Shown: one piece after another, positions 34,098 to 42,787 of the stretch
Layout of the letters: each line of letters begins with the position of its first letter
Position numbering within the stretch: position 1 is the first letter of the stretch
Assembly: GCA_959347345.1 (NCBI GenBank)
Contig: OY365738.1
Span: forward strand, 2,348,411 to 2,412,410
Reading direction: 5' to 3'
DNA from: an uncultured Amylibacter sp.
GTDB taxonomy: Bacteria > Pseudomonadota > Alphaproteobacteria > Rhodobacterales > Rhodobacteraceae
DNA: 64,000 bases
Position numbers and translations under genes: made by a program
Notes under the pieces: model-generated
What the model was told of the DNA's origin: nothing
The model's database searches: none
The model's input: the letters and a program-made list of their open reading frames with translations, nothing else

Positions 34098-35617
34098 TGG
34101 CAACTCTTTACGAACCCGCGTTGGCACTGCGTGACCATCTGGCGATTTTACCCGTGCTGTTGCCATTAATAGGTGCGCCTTTGATTGTCATATTCGGCAG
34201 CAGACGCACGGCATTTTTCATCGCACTCACCGCGTTTGTCGGTGCGTTTATTGCCTGCGCCGCCTTGCTGTTGGAACTGCGCGACGGCACGCCGATAGTC
34301 TATTATTTAGGCGGATGGGCGCCCCCCGCGGGTATAGAATATAGGGTTGACGCGGCCAGTGGATTGGTCGCATTTTTAATCGCCACTATTGGCATGTTGG
34401 TTCTGCCCTACGCCCAAGTGTCGCTGAAACGCGAGGTCGAACTGCGCCATCATAGCCTGATTTACGCGTGTTTATTGCTGTGTTTTGCGGGGCTTATGGG
34501 CATGGTTTTAACGGGCGATGCGTTTAATGTTTTCGTGTTTTTGGAAATCTCTTCGCTGTCCGCTTATGTGTTAATTGCACAAGGTGCGGGGCAGGATAAA
34601 CGCGCCCTGACGGCCGCCTATGATTACCTGATTATGGGGACGATTGGCGCGACATTTTTTATTATTGGGCTGGCGTTTTTATACGCCTCCACGGGGACTT
34701 TGAACTTGGCGGATTTGGGCGAGCGTATCGCGCAAAACACGGGAAACAGAAGCCTGAACGCGGGCTTTGTTTTTATCTTTGTCGGGCTGGGATTAAAAAT
34801 TGCGATTTATCCGTTGCATCTGTGGTTGCCCCGTGCCTATACTTTCGCGCCCTCTGCGGTTAGTGTTTTTCTGGCCTCCACCGCGACCAAAGCCGCACTA
34901 TATGTCTTGGTGCGATTTTTCTTTTCCGTGTTTCAAATTGAGTTTCTGGAGCATTTTCAAATCATAAGTATTTCGCTTGGGTTGGTCGGTATTATGGCGA
35001 TGTTTTCCGCCAGTTTTATTGCCGTGTTTCAACGTAATCTAAAACGCATGCTGGCGTATTCTTCCATTGCGCAAATTGGCTACATGGTGCTGGGTGTGGC
35101 GATGTTAAGCCAAACGGGACTGACGGCTACATTGGTTCATATTTTTAATCATGGTATTACCAAAGCGGTTTTGTTTATGGGCGCGGGGGCGTTGTTTTTA
35201 AGGGCGGGGTCGGTTTTTTACGATAACCTAGCGGGGCTCGGACGGCGGATGCCTTTGACTATGGGCGCGATGGTTTTGGGGTTTTTATCACTCATCGGAG
35301 TCCCTGGGACGGCTGGTTTTATCTCCAAATGGATATTAGTTCAAGCGGCGTTTGAACGCGGATTATGGTGGGTGGCGGTGCTGATTTTATTGTCATCTTT
35401 ATTGGCAGTAATTTATTGCTGGCGGGCGGTGGAATTATTATATTTTGCCCCCAAAGAAAATAATAAAATAATAAATAATAATATAAAAGAAGCCCCGCTT
35501 ATGATGTTAATTCCCATGTGGATATTGGCGCTGGCTTGCGTGTGGTTCGGGCTGGATACCGATTTAACAATCGGCTTTGCGGGTGAGGCCGCACGAACTT
35601 TAATAGGGGGCGGATGA
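34097..35617 (+). CDS. mnhD: Mrp-type antiporter subunit D (NuoN/M-like), first copy
   Basis: A 506-residue protein with about fourteen helices of the proton-pumping NuoL/M/N family. The ion-path lysines are seen in LGLKIAIYPLHLWLPRAYTF and ASTATKAALYVL, with a glutamate in FLEISSLSAYVLIAQG. A loop near residue 455 contains KENNKIINNNIKEAP, another AAT/AAA-derived linker. It overlaps the next D-like gene by four bases. Confidence 0.92.
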   Translation: MATLYEPALALRDHLAILPVLLPLIGAPLIVIFGSRRTAFFIALTAFVGAFIACAALLLELRDGTPIVYYLGGWAPPAGIEYRVDAASGLVAFLIATIGMLVLPYAQVSLKREVELRHHSLIYACLLLCFAGLMGMVLTGDAFNVFVFLEISSLSAYVLIAQGAGQDKRALTAAYDYLIMGTIGATFFIIGLAFLYASTGTLNLADLGERIAQNTGNRSLNAGFVFIFVGLGLKIAIYPLHLWLPRAYTFAPSAVSVFLASTATKAALYVLVRFFFSVFQIEFLEHFQIISISLGLVGIMAMFSASFIAVFQRNLKRMLAYSSIAQIGYMVLGVAMLSQTGLTATLVHIFNHGITKAVLFMGAGALFLRAGSVFYDNLAGLGRRMPLTMGAMVLGFLSLIGVPGTAGFISKWILVQAAFERGLWWVAVLILLSSLLAVIYCWRAVELLYFAPKENNKIINNNIKEAPLMMLIPMWILALACVWFGLDTDLTIGFAGEAARTLIGGG

Positions 35618-37083
35618 TGGATTTACCTGCAAGCATAGCTGTTGTTATTCTTCTGCCCCTGCTGGGTGTTTTGGCGAATGGTCTGTTTGCCACGCGCCCA
35701 AACTTGCGTGATATTTCAACCTTGGTTGTGGCGGTGATGACCTTTTTTGCCGTGCTGGATATTTACATGCAGGTCGGAAATAATACATCAAACGAAGTCC
35801 GCGCGTGGGAGGTTGTGCCGGGATTATCCATAGCCTTTCGGGTTGAACCTTTGGGGCTAATGTTTGCCATGATTGCCTCGGGGCTGTGGATTATCACGCA
35901 TATTTATGGTGTCGGTTATATGCGCGGAGGCGACGAATCCAACCAGCCGAGATTCTTTGCATGCTTCTGCGTGGCGATTAGTGCGGTGATGGGAATCGCG
36001 CTGGCATCAAATTTATTTACCCTATTTTTATTTTATGAAATCCTGACAATTTCCACCTATCCCTTGGTCGCACACAAAGGCACGAAAGAAGCAATTGCGG
36101 GCGCGCGCACCTATCTGGGAATTCTTATCGGCACGTCTATTGCATTATTTTTACTGGCGATTGTTTGGACTTTTGCCGTTGCGGGGACGACCGATTTTAC
36201 GCGAGGAGGTATTTTGGACGGACGGATAGCGGGCGCGTTCGTGCCTATTTTATTGGGGTTATATGTGTTTGGTATCGGCAAGGCGGCGATATTACCTTTC
36301 CACAAATGGTTGCCCGCGGCGATGGTCGCGCCCACACCCGTGTCGGCTTTATTACATGCCGTTGCGGTGGTGAAGGCGGGGGTTTTCACGATATTAAAAG
36401 TCGGGATTTATATCTTTGGCATAGATTTTTTGGCGGACACGGGTGCGTCCGTTTGGGTCATGTGGCTGGCGGCTTATTCGATTTTGGCGGCCTCCATTAT
36501 CGCGCTGATGCAGGATAATTTGAAACGCAGGCTGGCGTATTCCACCGTGTCGCAACTGGCGTATGTGACGCTCGGCATGGCTTTGGCCAGCCAGATGGGT
36601 GCGCTTGGCGGGGGGCTGCAAATCGCGATGCACGCGATGGGAAAGATAACTTTGTTTATGTGCGCGGGGGCGATTTATGTTGCCTGTCATAAGACGGATA
36701 TCTCTGATATGCGAGGGCTGGGGCGGGTGATGCCCGTGACCTTTGGCGCGTTTTTTATCGGGGCTTTGTCGATTATTGGGCTGCCACCTTTGGGCGGGTC
36801 TTGGGCGAAATTTGCGTTAATGTTGGGCGCGGCAGAGGCAGAACATTTGGTTATTATCGGAGTGCTGATGGTCTCGTCCTTATTAAATGTCGCCTATTTA
36901 ATGCCGATTGTGGTGCGGGGTTTTATGGGTGGCTCTGGCGATAAAGTTGTAATAAAAGAGGCGCCGTTTTTATGTCTTTTACCGCTTGTGATAACCGCCA
37001 TGGGCTGTTTTATATTATTCTTTTATGTGGATTGTCTGGTAGATTTTTTAACGCCAATAACTTTAATGGAGGGATTAAAATAA
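35614..37083 (+). CDS. Mrp-type antiporter subunit D-like protein, second copy
   Basis: A 489-residue NuoM-like channel subunit with FGIGKAAILPFHKWLPAAMV, ALLHAVAVVKAGVFTI and QLAYVTLGMAL, which include the conserved lysine and histidine positions. Having two or more D-like subunits in one operon is known for this Mrp subgroup and for Mbx/Mbh complexes. Its stop shares a base with the start of the next small gene. Confidence 0.9.
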   Translation: MMDLPASIAVVILLPLLGVLANGLFATRPNLRDISTLVVAVMTFFAVLDIYMQVGNNTSNEVRAWEVVPGLSIAFRVEPLGLMFAMIASGLWIITHIYGVGYMRGGDESNQPRFFACFCVAISAVMGIALASNLFTLFLFYEILTISTYPLVAHKGTKEAIAGARTYLGILIGTSIALFLLAIVWTFAVAGTTDFTRGGILDGRIAGAFVPILLGLYVFGIGKAAILPFHKWLPAAMVAPTPVSALLHAVAVVKAGVFTILKVGIYIFGIDFLADTGASVWVMWLAAYSILAASIIALMQDNLKRRLAYSTVSQLAYVTLGMALASQMGALGGGLQIAMHAMGKITLFMCAGAIYVACHKTDISDMRGLGRVMPVTFGAFFIGALSIIGLPPLGGSWAKFALMLGAAEAEHLVIIGVLMVSSLLNVAYLMPIVVRGFMGGSGDKVVIKEAPFLCLLPLVITAMGCFILFFYVDCLVDFLTPITLMEGLK

Positions 37084-37436
37084 TGACTAAAAAAATAATA
37101 AATAATAAAAAAGAAAATCCGCAGGATTATCCATTTTTGGGGCGAGTCTTCCATGCCTTGCACCAACCGCCCGTGGCAAAATTTTTGCTATGGGGGTTGA
37201 TTGCGTTGTGCGTGGGGCTGTTGGGCTGGAATGCTTTCTATAAATTACACGGGCATTTTACGGCGGAAACCGTGTATGGATTTTATGCAGTCTTTGGCTT
37301 CACCGCTTTTACCATTGTTATTTTCGGCGCAAAAACCTTGCGTTATTTTCTGGGACGGGCAGAGGATTATTACGGCGATAAATCCGTAGATACCGAAGAT
37401 TATCCGCCCGAACAAACGGAGCAAAAAGATGTGTGA
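37083..37436 (+). CDS. Small membrane protein of the antiporter operon
   Basis: A 117-residue protein with two helices (KFLLWGLIALCVGLLGWN and FYAVFGFTAFTIVIFGAKTL) and an acidic tail (DYYGDKSVDTEDYPPEQTEQ). The N-terminus MTKKIINNKKENPQ has the same AAT-rich composition as other linkers here. It lies between two channel-forming subunits, with overlaps on both sides, so it is probably an accessory subunit of the same complex. I know of no functional assignment. Confidence 0.75.
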   Translation: MTKKIINNKKENPQDYPFLGRVFHALHQPPVAKFLLWGLIALCVGLLGWNAFYKLHGHFTAETVYGFYAVFGFTAFTIVIFGAKTLRYFLGRAEDYYGDKSVDTEDYPPEQTEQKDV

Positions 37437-39165
37437 TTTCGCCTATTGCACCCTCGCCGTGCTGAATTATTTTTACACAATCCCCACCGCGTTTTTATTT
37501 TTCGCGGTTGCGGGCGTGTTATTATTTCTGCCTCACGGGCGCCTCCGTGCAGGCGTATTAGTCGCCACACCGATAATAGCCGCCGCCCAAATATGGGGCG
37601 CGGGTTTGGGCAATTTCGCCCCCTACACCATTTTTGGAATAGACATGGAGGCGATGCGATTAGACCCCTTATCACGAATTTTCGCCCTGATATTTTGTTT
37701 CGCCTCGGCAATCGGCAACCTTTATGCGTGGCATTTGCGCGACAAAACCCAGCAAATCGCGGCGGTGATTTATGCGGGTTCGGCGCTTGGCGCGGTGATG
37801 GCGGGCGACCTGCTCACATTATTTTTCTACTGGGAAGGCACGGCTTTGGCGAGCGTATTTCTCATCTGGGCGCGAGGCACAAACGGCGCGTTTCACACGG
37901 GCATGCGTTACCTCATAATCCAAGTTGGCAGTGGCGTTTTATTGCTGGGCGGGTTGGTTTTATATTATCAAAACACGGGCGAATTAATCTTTGAAAAAAT
38001 GGTTTTGCACACCCCCGCGACTTGGCTGATTTTCATGGCATTCGGGATAAAAGCCGCCTTCCCCATGCTGCATAATTGGTTGCAAGATAGCTACCCCGCG
38101 GCCACCGTAACGGGGACGGTTATCCTGTCCGCCTTTACCACGAAGCTGGCGATTTACGCCTTGGCGCGGGGCTTTGCGGGGACCGAGATTTTAATTTATA
38201 TCGGTGCGATTATGACGTTATTTCCGATTTTCTTTGCCGAGGTAGAAAACGATATGCGCCGAGTTCTGGCGTACTCTTTGAACAACCAGTTGGGCTTTAT
38301 GGTCGTGGGAATCGGCATAGGGACGGAGCTGGCTTTGAACGGCACAGCGGCGCATGCCTTTGTGCATATTATCTATAAAGCGTTGCTGTTTATGTCGGTC
38401 GGCGCGGTGTTATATCGCACGGGGACGAGCAAGGCAAGCGAGCTTGGCGGGCTGTATCGCACCATGCCTTTAACCGCCATTTTCTGTATAATCGGGGCGT
38501 TATCCATTTCGGCATTTCCCCTGTTTTCGGGGTTCGTTGCGAAGTCGCTGATTTTATCATCGGTGGCAGAATCGCATAAGGCGGTGATTTGGGGCGTGCT
38601 GGTTTTCGCCTCTGCTGGGGTGCTGTCGCATTCGGGAATTAAAGTGCCATTCTTTACTTTTTTCGGGCATGATAGTGGCAAACGTCCCGCCGAAGCCCCC
38701 CGTGCTATGCTTTGGGCGATGGGGATTTCGGCGGGGTTTTGCGTGTTTATCGGCGTTTATCCGCGTTTTTTATATGGGCTTCTGCCCTATGCTGTGGAGT
38801 ACGCGCCCTATACCGCCGACCATGTTTTGGCGCAAATGCAACTGCTGGTGTTTGCGCTGGCGGCCTTTGTCGTGCTGTACTGGTTGGGCTATCATCCTGC
38901 CGAAAAACGCGGGGTTAATCTGGATACGGATGTGATTTATCGGGTGGGATTGGTGCGTTTGTGGCGGTGGTTAGCCCAGCAAATCAGCGCGATTTATACC
39001 GCGTTTATGGCGGGGGTTATGGGAGCGATTGAACGTCTGATTCGCACGTTGCATAATAGCCACGGGCCCGAAGGCCGACTGGCGGCGAGCTGGCCTTCTG
39101 GCGCGATGGTTTTGAATATAGCGATTGTGCTGGGCGTGTGTTTAATTGCGATTTATATTAGCTAA
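37429..39165 (+). CDS. Mrp antiporter NuoL/MnhA-like large subunit
   Basis: A 578-residue NuoL/MnhA-type protein with about sixteen helices. Conserved channel segments are GDLLTLFFYWEGTALASVFL, FGIKAAFPMLHNWLQDSYPA and FTTKLAIYALARGF. It lacks the long C-terminal MbhD/E extension of full MrpA, in agreement with the MbhD-like domain being fused to MnhB earlier. It is the last gene of the operon; its stop runs into a short AT-rich repeat. Confidence 0.9.
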   Translation: MCDFAYCTLAVLNYFYTIPTAFLFFAVAGVLLFLPHGRLRAGVLVATPIIAAAQIWGAGLGNFAPYTIFGIDMEAMRLDPLSRIFALIFCFASAIGNLYAWHLRDKTQQIAAVIYAGSALGAVMAGDLLTLFFYWEGTALASVFLIWARGTNGAFHTGMRYLIIQVGSGVLLLGGLVLYYQNTGELIFEKMVLHTPATWLIFMAFGIKAAFPMLHNWLQDSYPAATVTGTVILSAFTTKLAIYALARGFAGTEILIYIGAIMTLFPIFFAEVENDMRRVLAYSLNNQLGFMVVGIGIGTELALNGTAAHAFVHIIYKALLFMSVGAVLYRTGTSKASELGGLYRTMPLTAIFCIIGALSISAFPLFSGFVAKSLILSSVAESHKAVIWGVLVFASAGVLSHSGIKVPFFTFFGHDSGKRPAEAPRAMLWAMGISAGFCVFIGVYPRFLYGLLPYAVEYAPYTADHVLAQMQLLVFALAAFVVLYWLGYHPAEKRGVNLDTDVIYRVGLVRLWRWLAQQISAIYTAFMAGVMGAIERLIRTLHNSHGPEGRLAASWPSGAMVLNIAIVLGVCLIAIYIS

Positions 39166-39228
39166 TAATTAATAATAATTAACAATAATTAATGATTAAT
39201 TAATTTACAATTCACCAATTATTAACCG
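39166..39228. repeat. Element 8: short AATTAATAA-type repeat
   Basis: A stretch of degenerate AATAATTA and TTAATGA heptamers that passes into ACAATTCACCAATTATTAACC, the inverted type of arm. It fills the gap between two convergent genes and may be a minimal member of the armed repeat family, with no core module. It would also work as a bidirectional terminator region. Confidence 0.5.
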
Positions 39229-39234
39229 CTAAAA

Positions 39235-39456
39235 TCACACCTTCCGCGTAATCACAGGCACCAACAAATCGCCCCAATTCCCCTCGCCGCAATGATGCCG
39301 AGACGACCGTATCAGCTCCACCGATAACCCCGCATCCACTGCCCGAATCACCGACTGATTTAACCGATGCAAATCATTCGCAAGCATCCGAATCGCCGCA
39401 TCTGCGTCGTTTTCTGCACTGCCCTTGGCAGTATCCTCTGGTGTTTTATTTGACAT
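39235..39456 (-). CDS. Small hypothetical protein downstream of isocitrate lyase
   Basis: A 73-residue soluble protein with a good ribosome site (AAAGGA). It has an acidic N-terminus and a helical middle (AAIRMLANDLHRLNQSVIRA), then SVELIRSSRHHCGEGNWGD. It follows aceA by 21 bases on the same strand and is therefore likely cotranscribed. I do not recognise the family; a small regulatory partner is only a guess. Confidence 0.6.
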   Translation of the reverse strand: MSNKTPEDTAKGSAENDADAAIRMLANDLHRLNQSVIRAVDAGLSVELIRSSRHHCGEGNWGDLLVPVITRKV

Positions 39457-39477
39457 AATTTTATTCCTTTCTGCAAA

Positions 39478-41040
39478 TTAAAACTGGTTCATTGTATTAT
39501 CTTTTCCACCAGCTTTCAAGGCCGCATCGCCGGCAAAAGCCTCTTTATGATCATCCCCGATATCAGAGCCCGCCATGTTTTGATGCCGAACGCAAGCTAT
39601 CTTTTCACGGATTTCTTGACGTTGCACTTGGCGAACATAGCCCAACATAGCCTCATCCCCAAAATATGCACGCGCCAAATTATCGGTAGACAACGCCGCC
39701 GTATGATAAGTCGGCAAGGTTATCAAATGATGAAAAATACCCGCCTCGCGCGCAGATTCCGCCTGAAAACGGCGAATCCTCTCGTCCGCTTCAATCGCCA
39801 GCTCGGTTTTATCGTATTTCACATCCATCAAATCGGCGCGGTCATAGTCCGATACATCGCGCCCATCCTGCTGCCACGACTCCAACACCTGCTGGCGGAA
39901 ATTCAAAGTCCAATTAAAACTGGGCGAGTTATTATAGACCAATTTCGCGTTCGGCACGACCGCACGAATTTGATCAACCATGGATTTAATCTGCCCAATA
40001 TGGGGCTTTTCGGTTTCAATCCACAGCAAATCCGCGCCCGCTTGCAGGGCGGTAATGCAATCCAAAACACAGCGATCGGCACCCGTGCCAGCACGGAATT
40101 GGTATAAATTAGAGGGCAATCGCTTCGGGCGCATCAATTTGCCGTTCTGTTTTAACACAACATCGCCGTGGGTCATGCTATCCAGCGCGACCTCCTCACA
40201 ATCCAAAAACCCGTTATATTTATCGCCCAAATCGCCCGCTTTATGGCTGTAAGCAATCTGTTTAGTCAGCCCCGCGCCAAGGCTATCCGTCCGTGCGACT
40301 ATAATCCCATCTTCCACGCCCAGCTCCAAAAACGCATAGCGAATCGCCCGCAATTTCGCGATAAAATCATCGTGTGGCACGGTGACTTTGCCGTCCTGAT
40401 GACCGCATTGTTTTTCATCGGAGACTTGGTTTTCAACCTGAATCGCACAGGCCCCCGCTTCTATCATCTTTTTGCTGAGCAAATATGTCGCCTCAGCATT
40501 GCCAAACCCCGCGTCAATATCGGCAATAATCGGCACAATATGGGTTTGATGGGTGTCAATCGCGGTTTGCGCCGTGGCTATCGCGGCGGTATTACCCGTG
40601 GTTTGCGCCGTGTCCAGCTCGCGAAACAGGTTGCCCAATTCGCGCGCATCGGCTTGGCGAAGGAAGGTATAAAGCTCCTCTATCAACGCGGGAACGGAGG
40701 TTTTTTCATGCATAGATTGGTCGGGCAGGGGGCCGAAGTCCGAGCGCAAAGCGGCAATCATCCAGCCAGATAAATACAGATACCGCCCCTTTGTCGTGCC
40801 AAAATGTTTCTTAATAGAAATCATTTTTTGCTGCCCAATAAAGCCATGCCAACAGCCCAAAGACTGCGTATATTTTGCGCTATCGGCATCATAAGCGGCC
40901 ATATCCGCCCGCATAATTTTGGCAGTATAACGCGCGATATCCAGCCCCGTTTGAAACTGGTTTTGCGCCCGCATACGGGCTAGGCTGGTGGGGTTAATAC
41001 CAGGAAAATCATCGGCAGGATGGTTGGGAGTGTGTAGCAT
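39478..41040 (-). CDS. aceA: Isocitrate lyase
   Basis: A 520-residue enzyme that cleaves isocitrate to succinate and glyoxylate, for growth on acetate or fatty acids. The catalytic loop is KQCGHQDGKVTVPHDDF (usual KKCGH), and metal-binding positions are in VPIIADIDAGFGNAEATYLL. The length and the inserted helices match the long isocitrate lyase type of proteobacteria. The ribosome site AAGGACAC precedes the ATG. The divergent gene encodes a RamB/ScfR-like regulator, so expression is probably carbon-controlled through the 247-base intergenic region. Confidence 0.96.
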   Translation of the reverse strand: MLHTPNHPADDFPGINPTSLARMRAQNQFQTGLDIARYTAKIMRADMAAYDADSAKYTQSLGCWHGFIGQQKMISIKKHFGTTKGRYLYLSGWMIAALRSDFGPLPDQSMHEKTSVPALIEELYTFLRQADARELGNLFRELDTAQTTGNTAAIATAQTAIDTHQTHIVPIIADIDAGFGNAEATYLLSKKMIEAGACAIQVENQVSDEKQCGHQDGKVTVPHDDFIAKLRAIRYAFLELGVEDGIIVARTDSLGAGLTKQIAYSHKAGDLGDKYNGFLDCEEVALDSMTHGDVVLKQNGKLMRPKRLPSNLYQFRAGTGADRCVLDCITALQAGADLLWIETEKPHIGQIKSMVDQIRAVVPNAKLVYNNSPSFNWTLNFRQQVLESWQQDGRDVSDYDRADLMDVKYDKTELAIEADERIRRFQAESAREAGIFHHLITLPTYHTAALSTDNLARAYFGDEAMLGYVRQVQRQEIREKIACVRHQNMAGSDIGDDHKEAFAGDAALKAGGKDNTMNQF

Positions 41041-41058
41041 GAGAGTGTCCTTTGCGTG

Positions 41059-41263
41059 TTTGTAAATTTTGTCAGTATTTTGATGGATTTCGCGTTGCCC
41101 CGCACAGAATACCGAACTATACGGGGAGGTTATGTTAATAATTTACAAAATATTTGAATAAAAACCAGTGTTTATTTGATTATTTGTCTTGAAATCGGGT
41201 CAATTTGTGTGATAAATAACAAGAAGGCTTGTAAAATTGTCATAATTGTCAAAGACTGTAAAT
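41059..41263. promoter_or_regulatory. Candidate operator repeats between aceA and its regulator
   Basis: The intergenic region contains TTTGTAAA at 41059-41066 and its exact reverse complement TTTACAAA at 41142-41149, plus near matches TTGTAAAA (41229) and CTGTAAAT (41256). Short TTTGYAAA-like sites are reported targets of RamB-type regulators, so these are candidates for binding by the divergent protein. The spacing and the exact sites are inferred. Confidence 0.4.
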
Positions 41264-41287
41264 TAACACAATAGAAAGGATTACCCC

Positions 41288-42715
41288 ATGAGCGACCAAA
41301 AGATATTCGCTGGACCGCGGATTAAAAAATTCCGTACGGCGCAGAATCTCAGCCAAACCGCGATGGCGGGGGAGCTGGAAATATCCCCCAGTTATTTGAA
41401 TTTGATAGAGCGCAACCAACGCCCTCTGACCGTTCAAATTTTGCTGAAACTATCGTCTCGATTTGGCTTTTCACCAGACAGTTTGCAGGGCGATATTGAC
41501 GGGTTGTTGACGCAGATGAAACAGGTTTTTTCCGATGCTTTGTTGCAAAACGAATTGCCGGGGTTTGAGGAATTATTTGATGCGGTGGAGGTTGCGCCGA
41601 ACGTGGCAAAGGGCGTGGTGAAACTGCATCAAGCCTATCGCGAAAGCCTGACTCGCCTGTCCGATTTGAACACGATTTTGGCGCAGGAAAACAAATCCAC
41701 CGCTTGGGCGCAAGCCGAATTGCCCGTTGCTGGATTGCGCCGAGTGTTGGAGGAACGCGCGAATTATTTTGATATATTGGATCGGCGGGCAGAGGAGTTG
41801 GCAGAGCAGTTTGCCGTTGATTTTGATACCGACATGGGGCTGTGGTTTTGCCTGAAAAGTTGGTTCTTACAGACCCACCGAATCACCGTGCAGACCCTGC
41901 CCGTTGAGACGATGCCGAACTGGCGGCGACGGTTTGATAAGCACACGCGAAGGTTGTTTATATCCGAACGCTTGGCGCCGTTTGATCAGTTGCAGGAGCT
42001 GGCAAGTCAGGCCGCCACACTGTCCATGATGGAGGCGATAAATGATGAAATTACCCGCCTGCCGATAAAGGGGGAGGAGGCAATTCGGCTGGCAAGGATA
42101 GAGCTGGCGCGGTACGCCGCGCTTGCCTTAATGATGCCTTACGGGCAGTTTTTTGCCCGTGCAGAGCGGATGCGTTATGATGCAGATGCCTTGGCAACGC
42201 GGTTTGGCGTGTCCTTTGAACAGGTGGCAAATCGGTTGTGCTCCATGGGGCGCAGCGGGGCGCGGGGTGTGGATTTTTTCTTTACAGAGGTGGATTTTGC
42301 CGGCAATCGGGTGCGCCGCGCTGGGGTCAATGGCTATCCCAATACCAGCTTTGGTGGCGAGTGCCCAAAGCTGTTAATCTATGCCGCCCATTCTGCCCGC
42401 GCACGGTTATTGTGCGAGCATGTGCAAGGCGTGGATGGGCAGGCGTATTTGACTTTGGCACGGCGGTTAGACCCGCAAAGTGGCGGCTATGGGCTGGACG
42501 CGCGACCGACCGCGTTGATGCTGGTTTGCACGGGCGAACAGGCGGCGCGAACGGTTTATGCGGATATTATGGGAGCCCCGCCGAACCCTGTCGGAATCAA
42601 CTGTCGGTTGTGTGAGCGGTCTGGCTGTTTGGCACGGGCGGCCGCCCCGATTACCCGCCCCTTGTCCTTGGATGGTGAGAGGGTGGGGCTATCGGTTTAT
42701 GATTTTAAGGATTGA
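41288..42715 (+). CDS. RamB/ScfR-type XRE regulator with ImmA/IrrE-like and DUF2083 parts
   Basis: A 475-residue regulator. Residues 5-65 form an XRE helix-turn-helix (RIKKFRTAQNLSQTAMAGEL, then SPSYLNLIERNQRPLT). The middle is the IrrE-like domain found in this family. The C-terminus ends with NCRLCERSGCLARAAAP, a cysteine group typical of DUF2083. Relatives control isocitrate lyase and acetate or propionate metabolism. It lies divergent from aceA here, which supports that role. Whether it activates or represses is not shown. Confidence 0.85.
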   Translation: MSDQKIFAGPRIKKFRTAQNLSQTAMAGELEISPSYLNLIERNQRPLTVQILLKLSSRFGFSPDSLQGDIDGLLTQMKQVFSDALLQNELPGFEELFDAVEVAPNVAKGVVKLHQAYRESLTRLSDLNTILAQENKSTAWAQAELPVAGLRRVLEERANYFDILDRRAEELAEQFAVDFDTDMGLWFCLKSWFLQTHRITVQTLPVETMPNWRRRFDKHTRRLFISERLAPFDQLQELASQAATLSMMEAINDEITRLPIKGEEAIRLARIELARYAALALMMPYGQFFARAERMRYDADALATRFGVSFEQVANRLCSMGRSGARGVDFFFTEVDFAGNRVRRAGVNGYPNTSFGGECPKLLIYAAHSARARLLCEHVQGVDGQAYLTLARRLDPQSGGYGLDARPTALMLVCTGEQAARTVYADIMGAPPNPVGINCRLCERSGCLARAAAPITRPLSLDGERVGLSVYDFKD

Positions 42716-42787
42716 CAACCGCGCCAAAATAAATCACACTCCCCCCAAATCAAACCTGCAAAAGCCCCCACCAAAGACCAAATTAAA

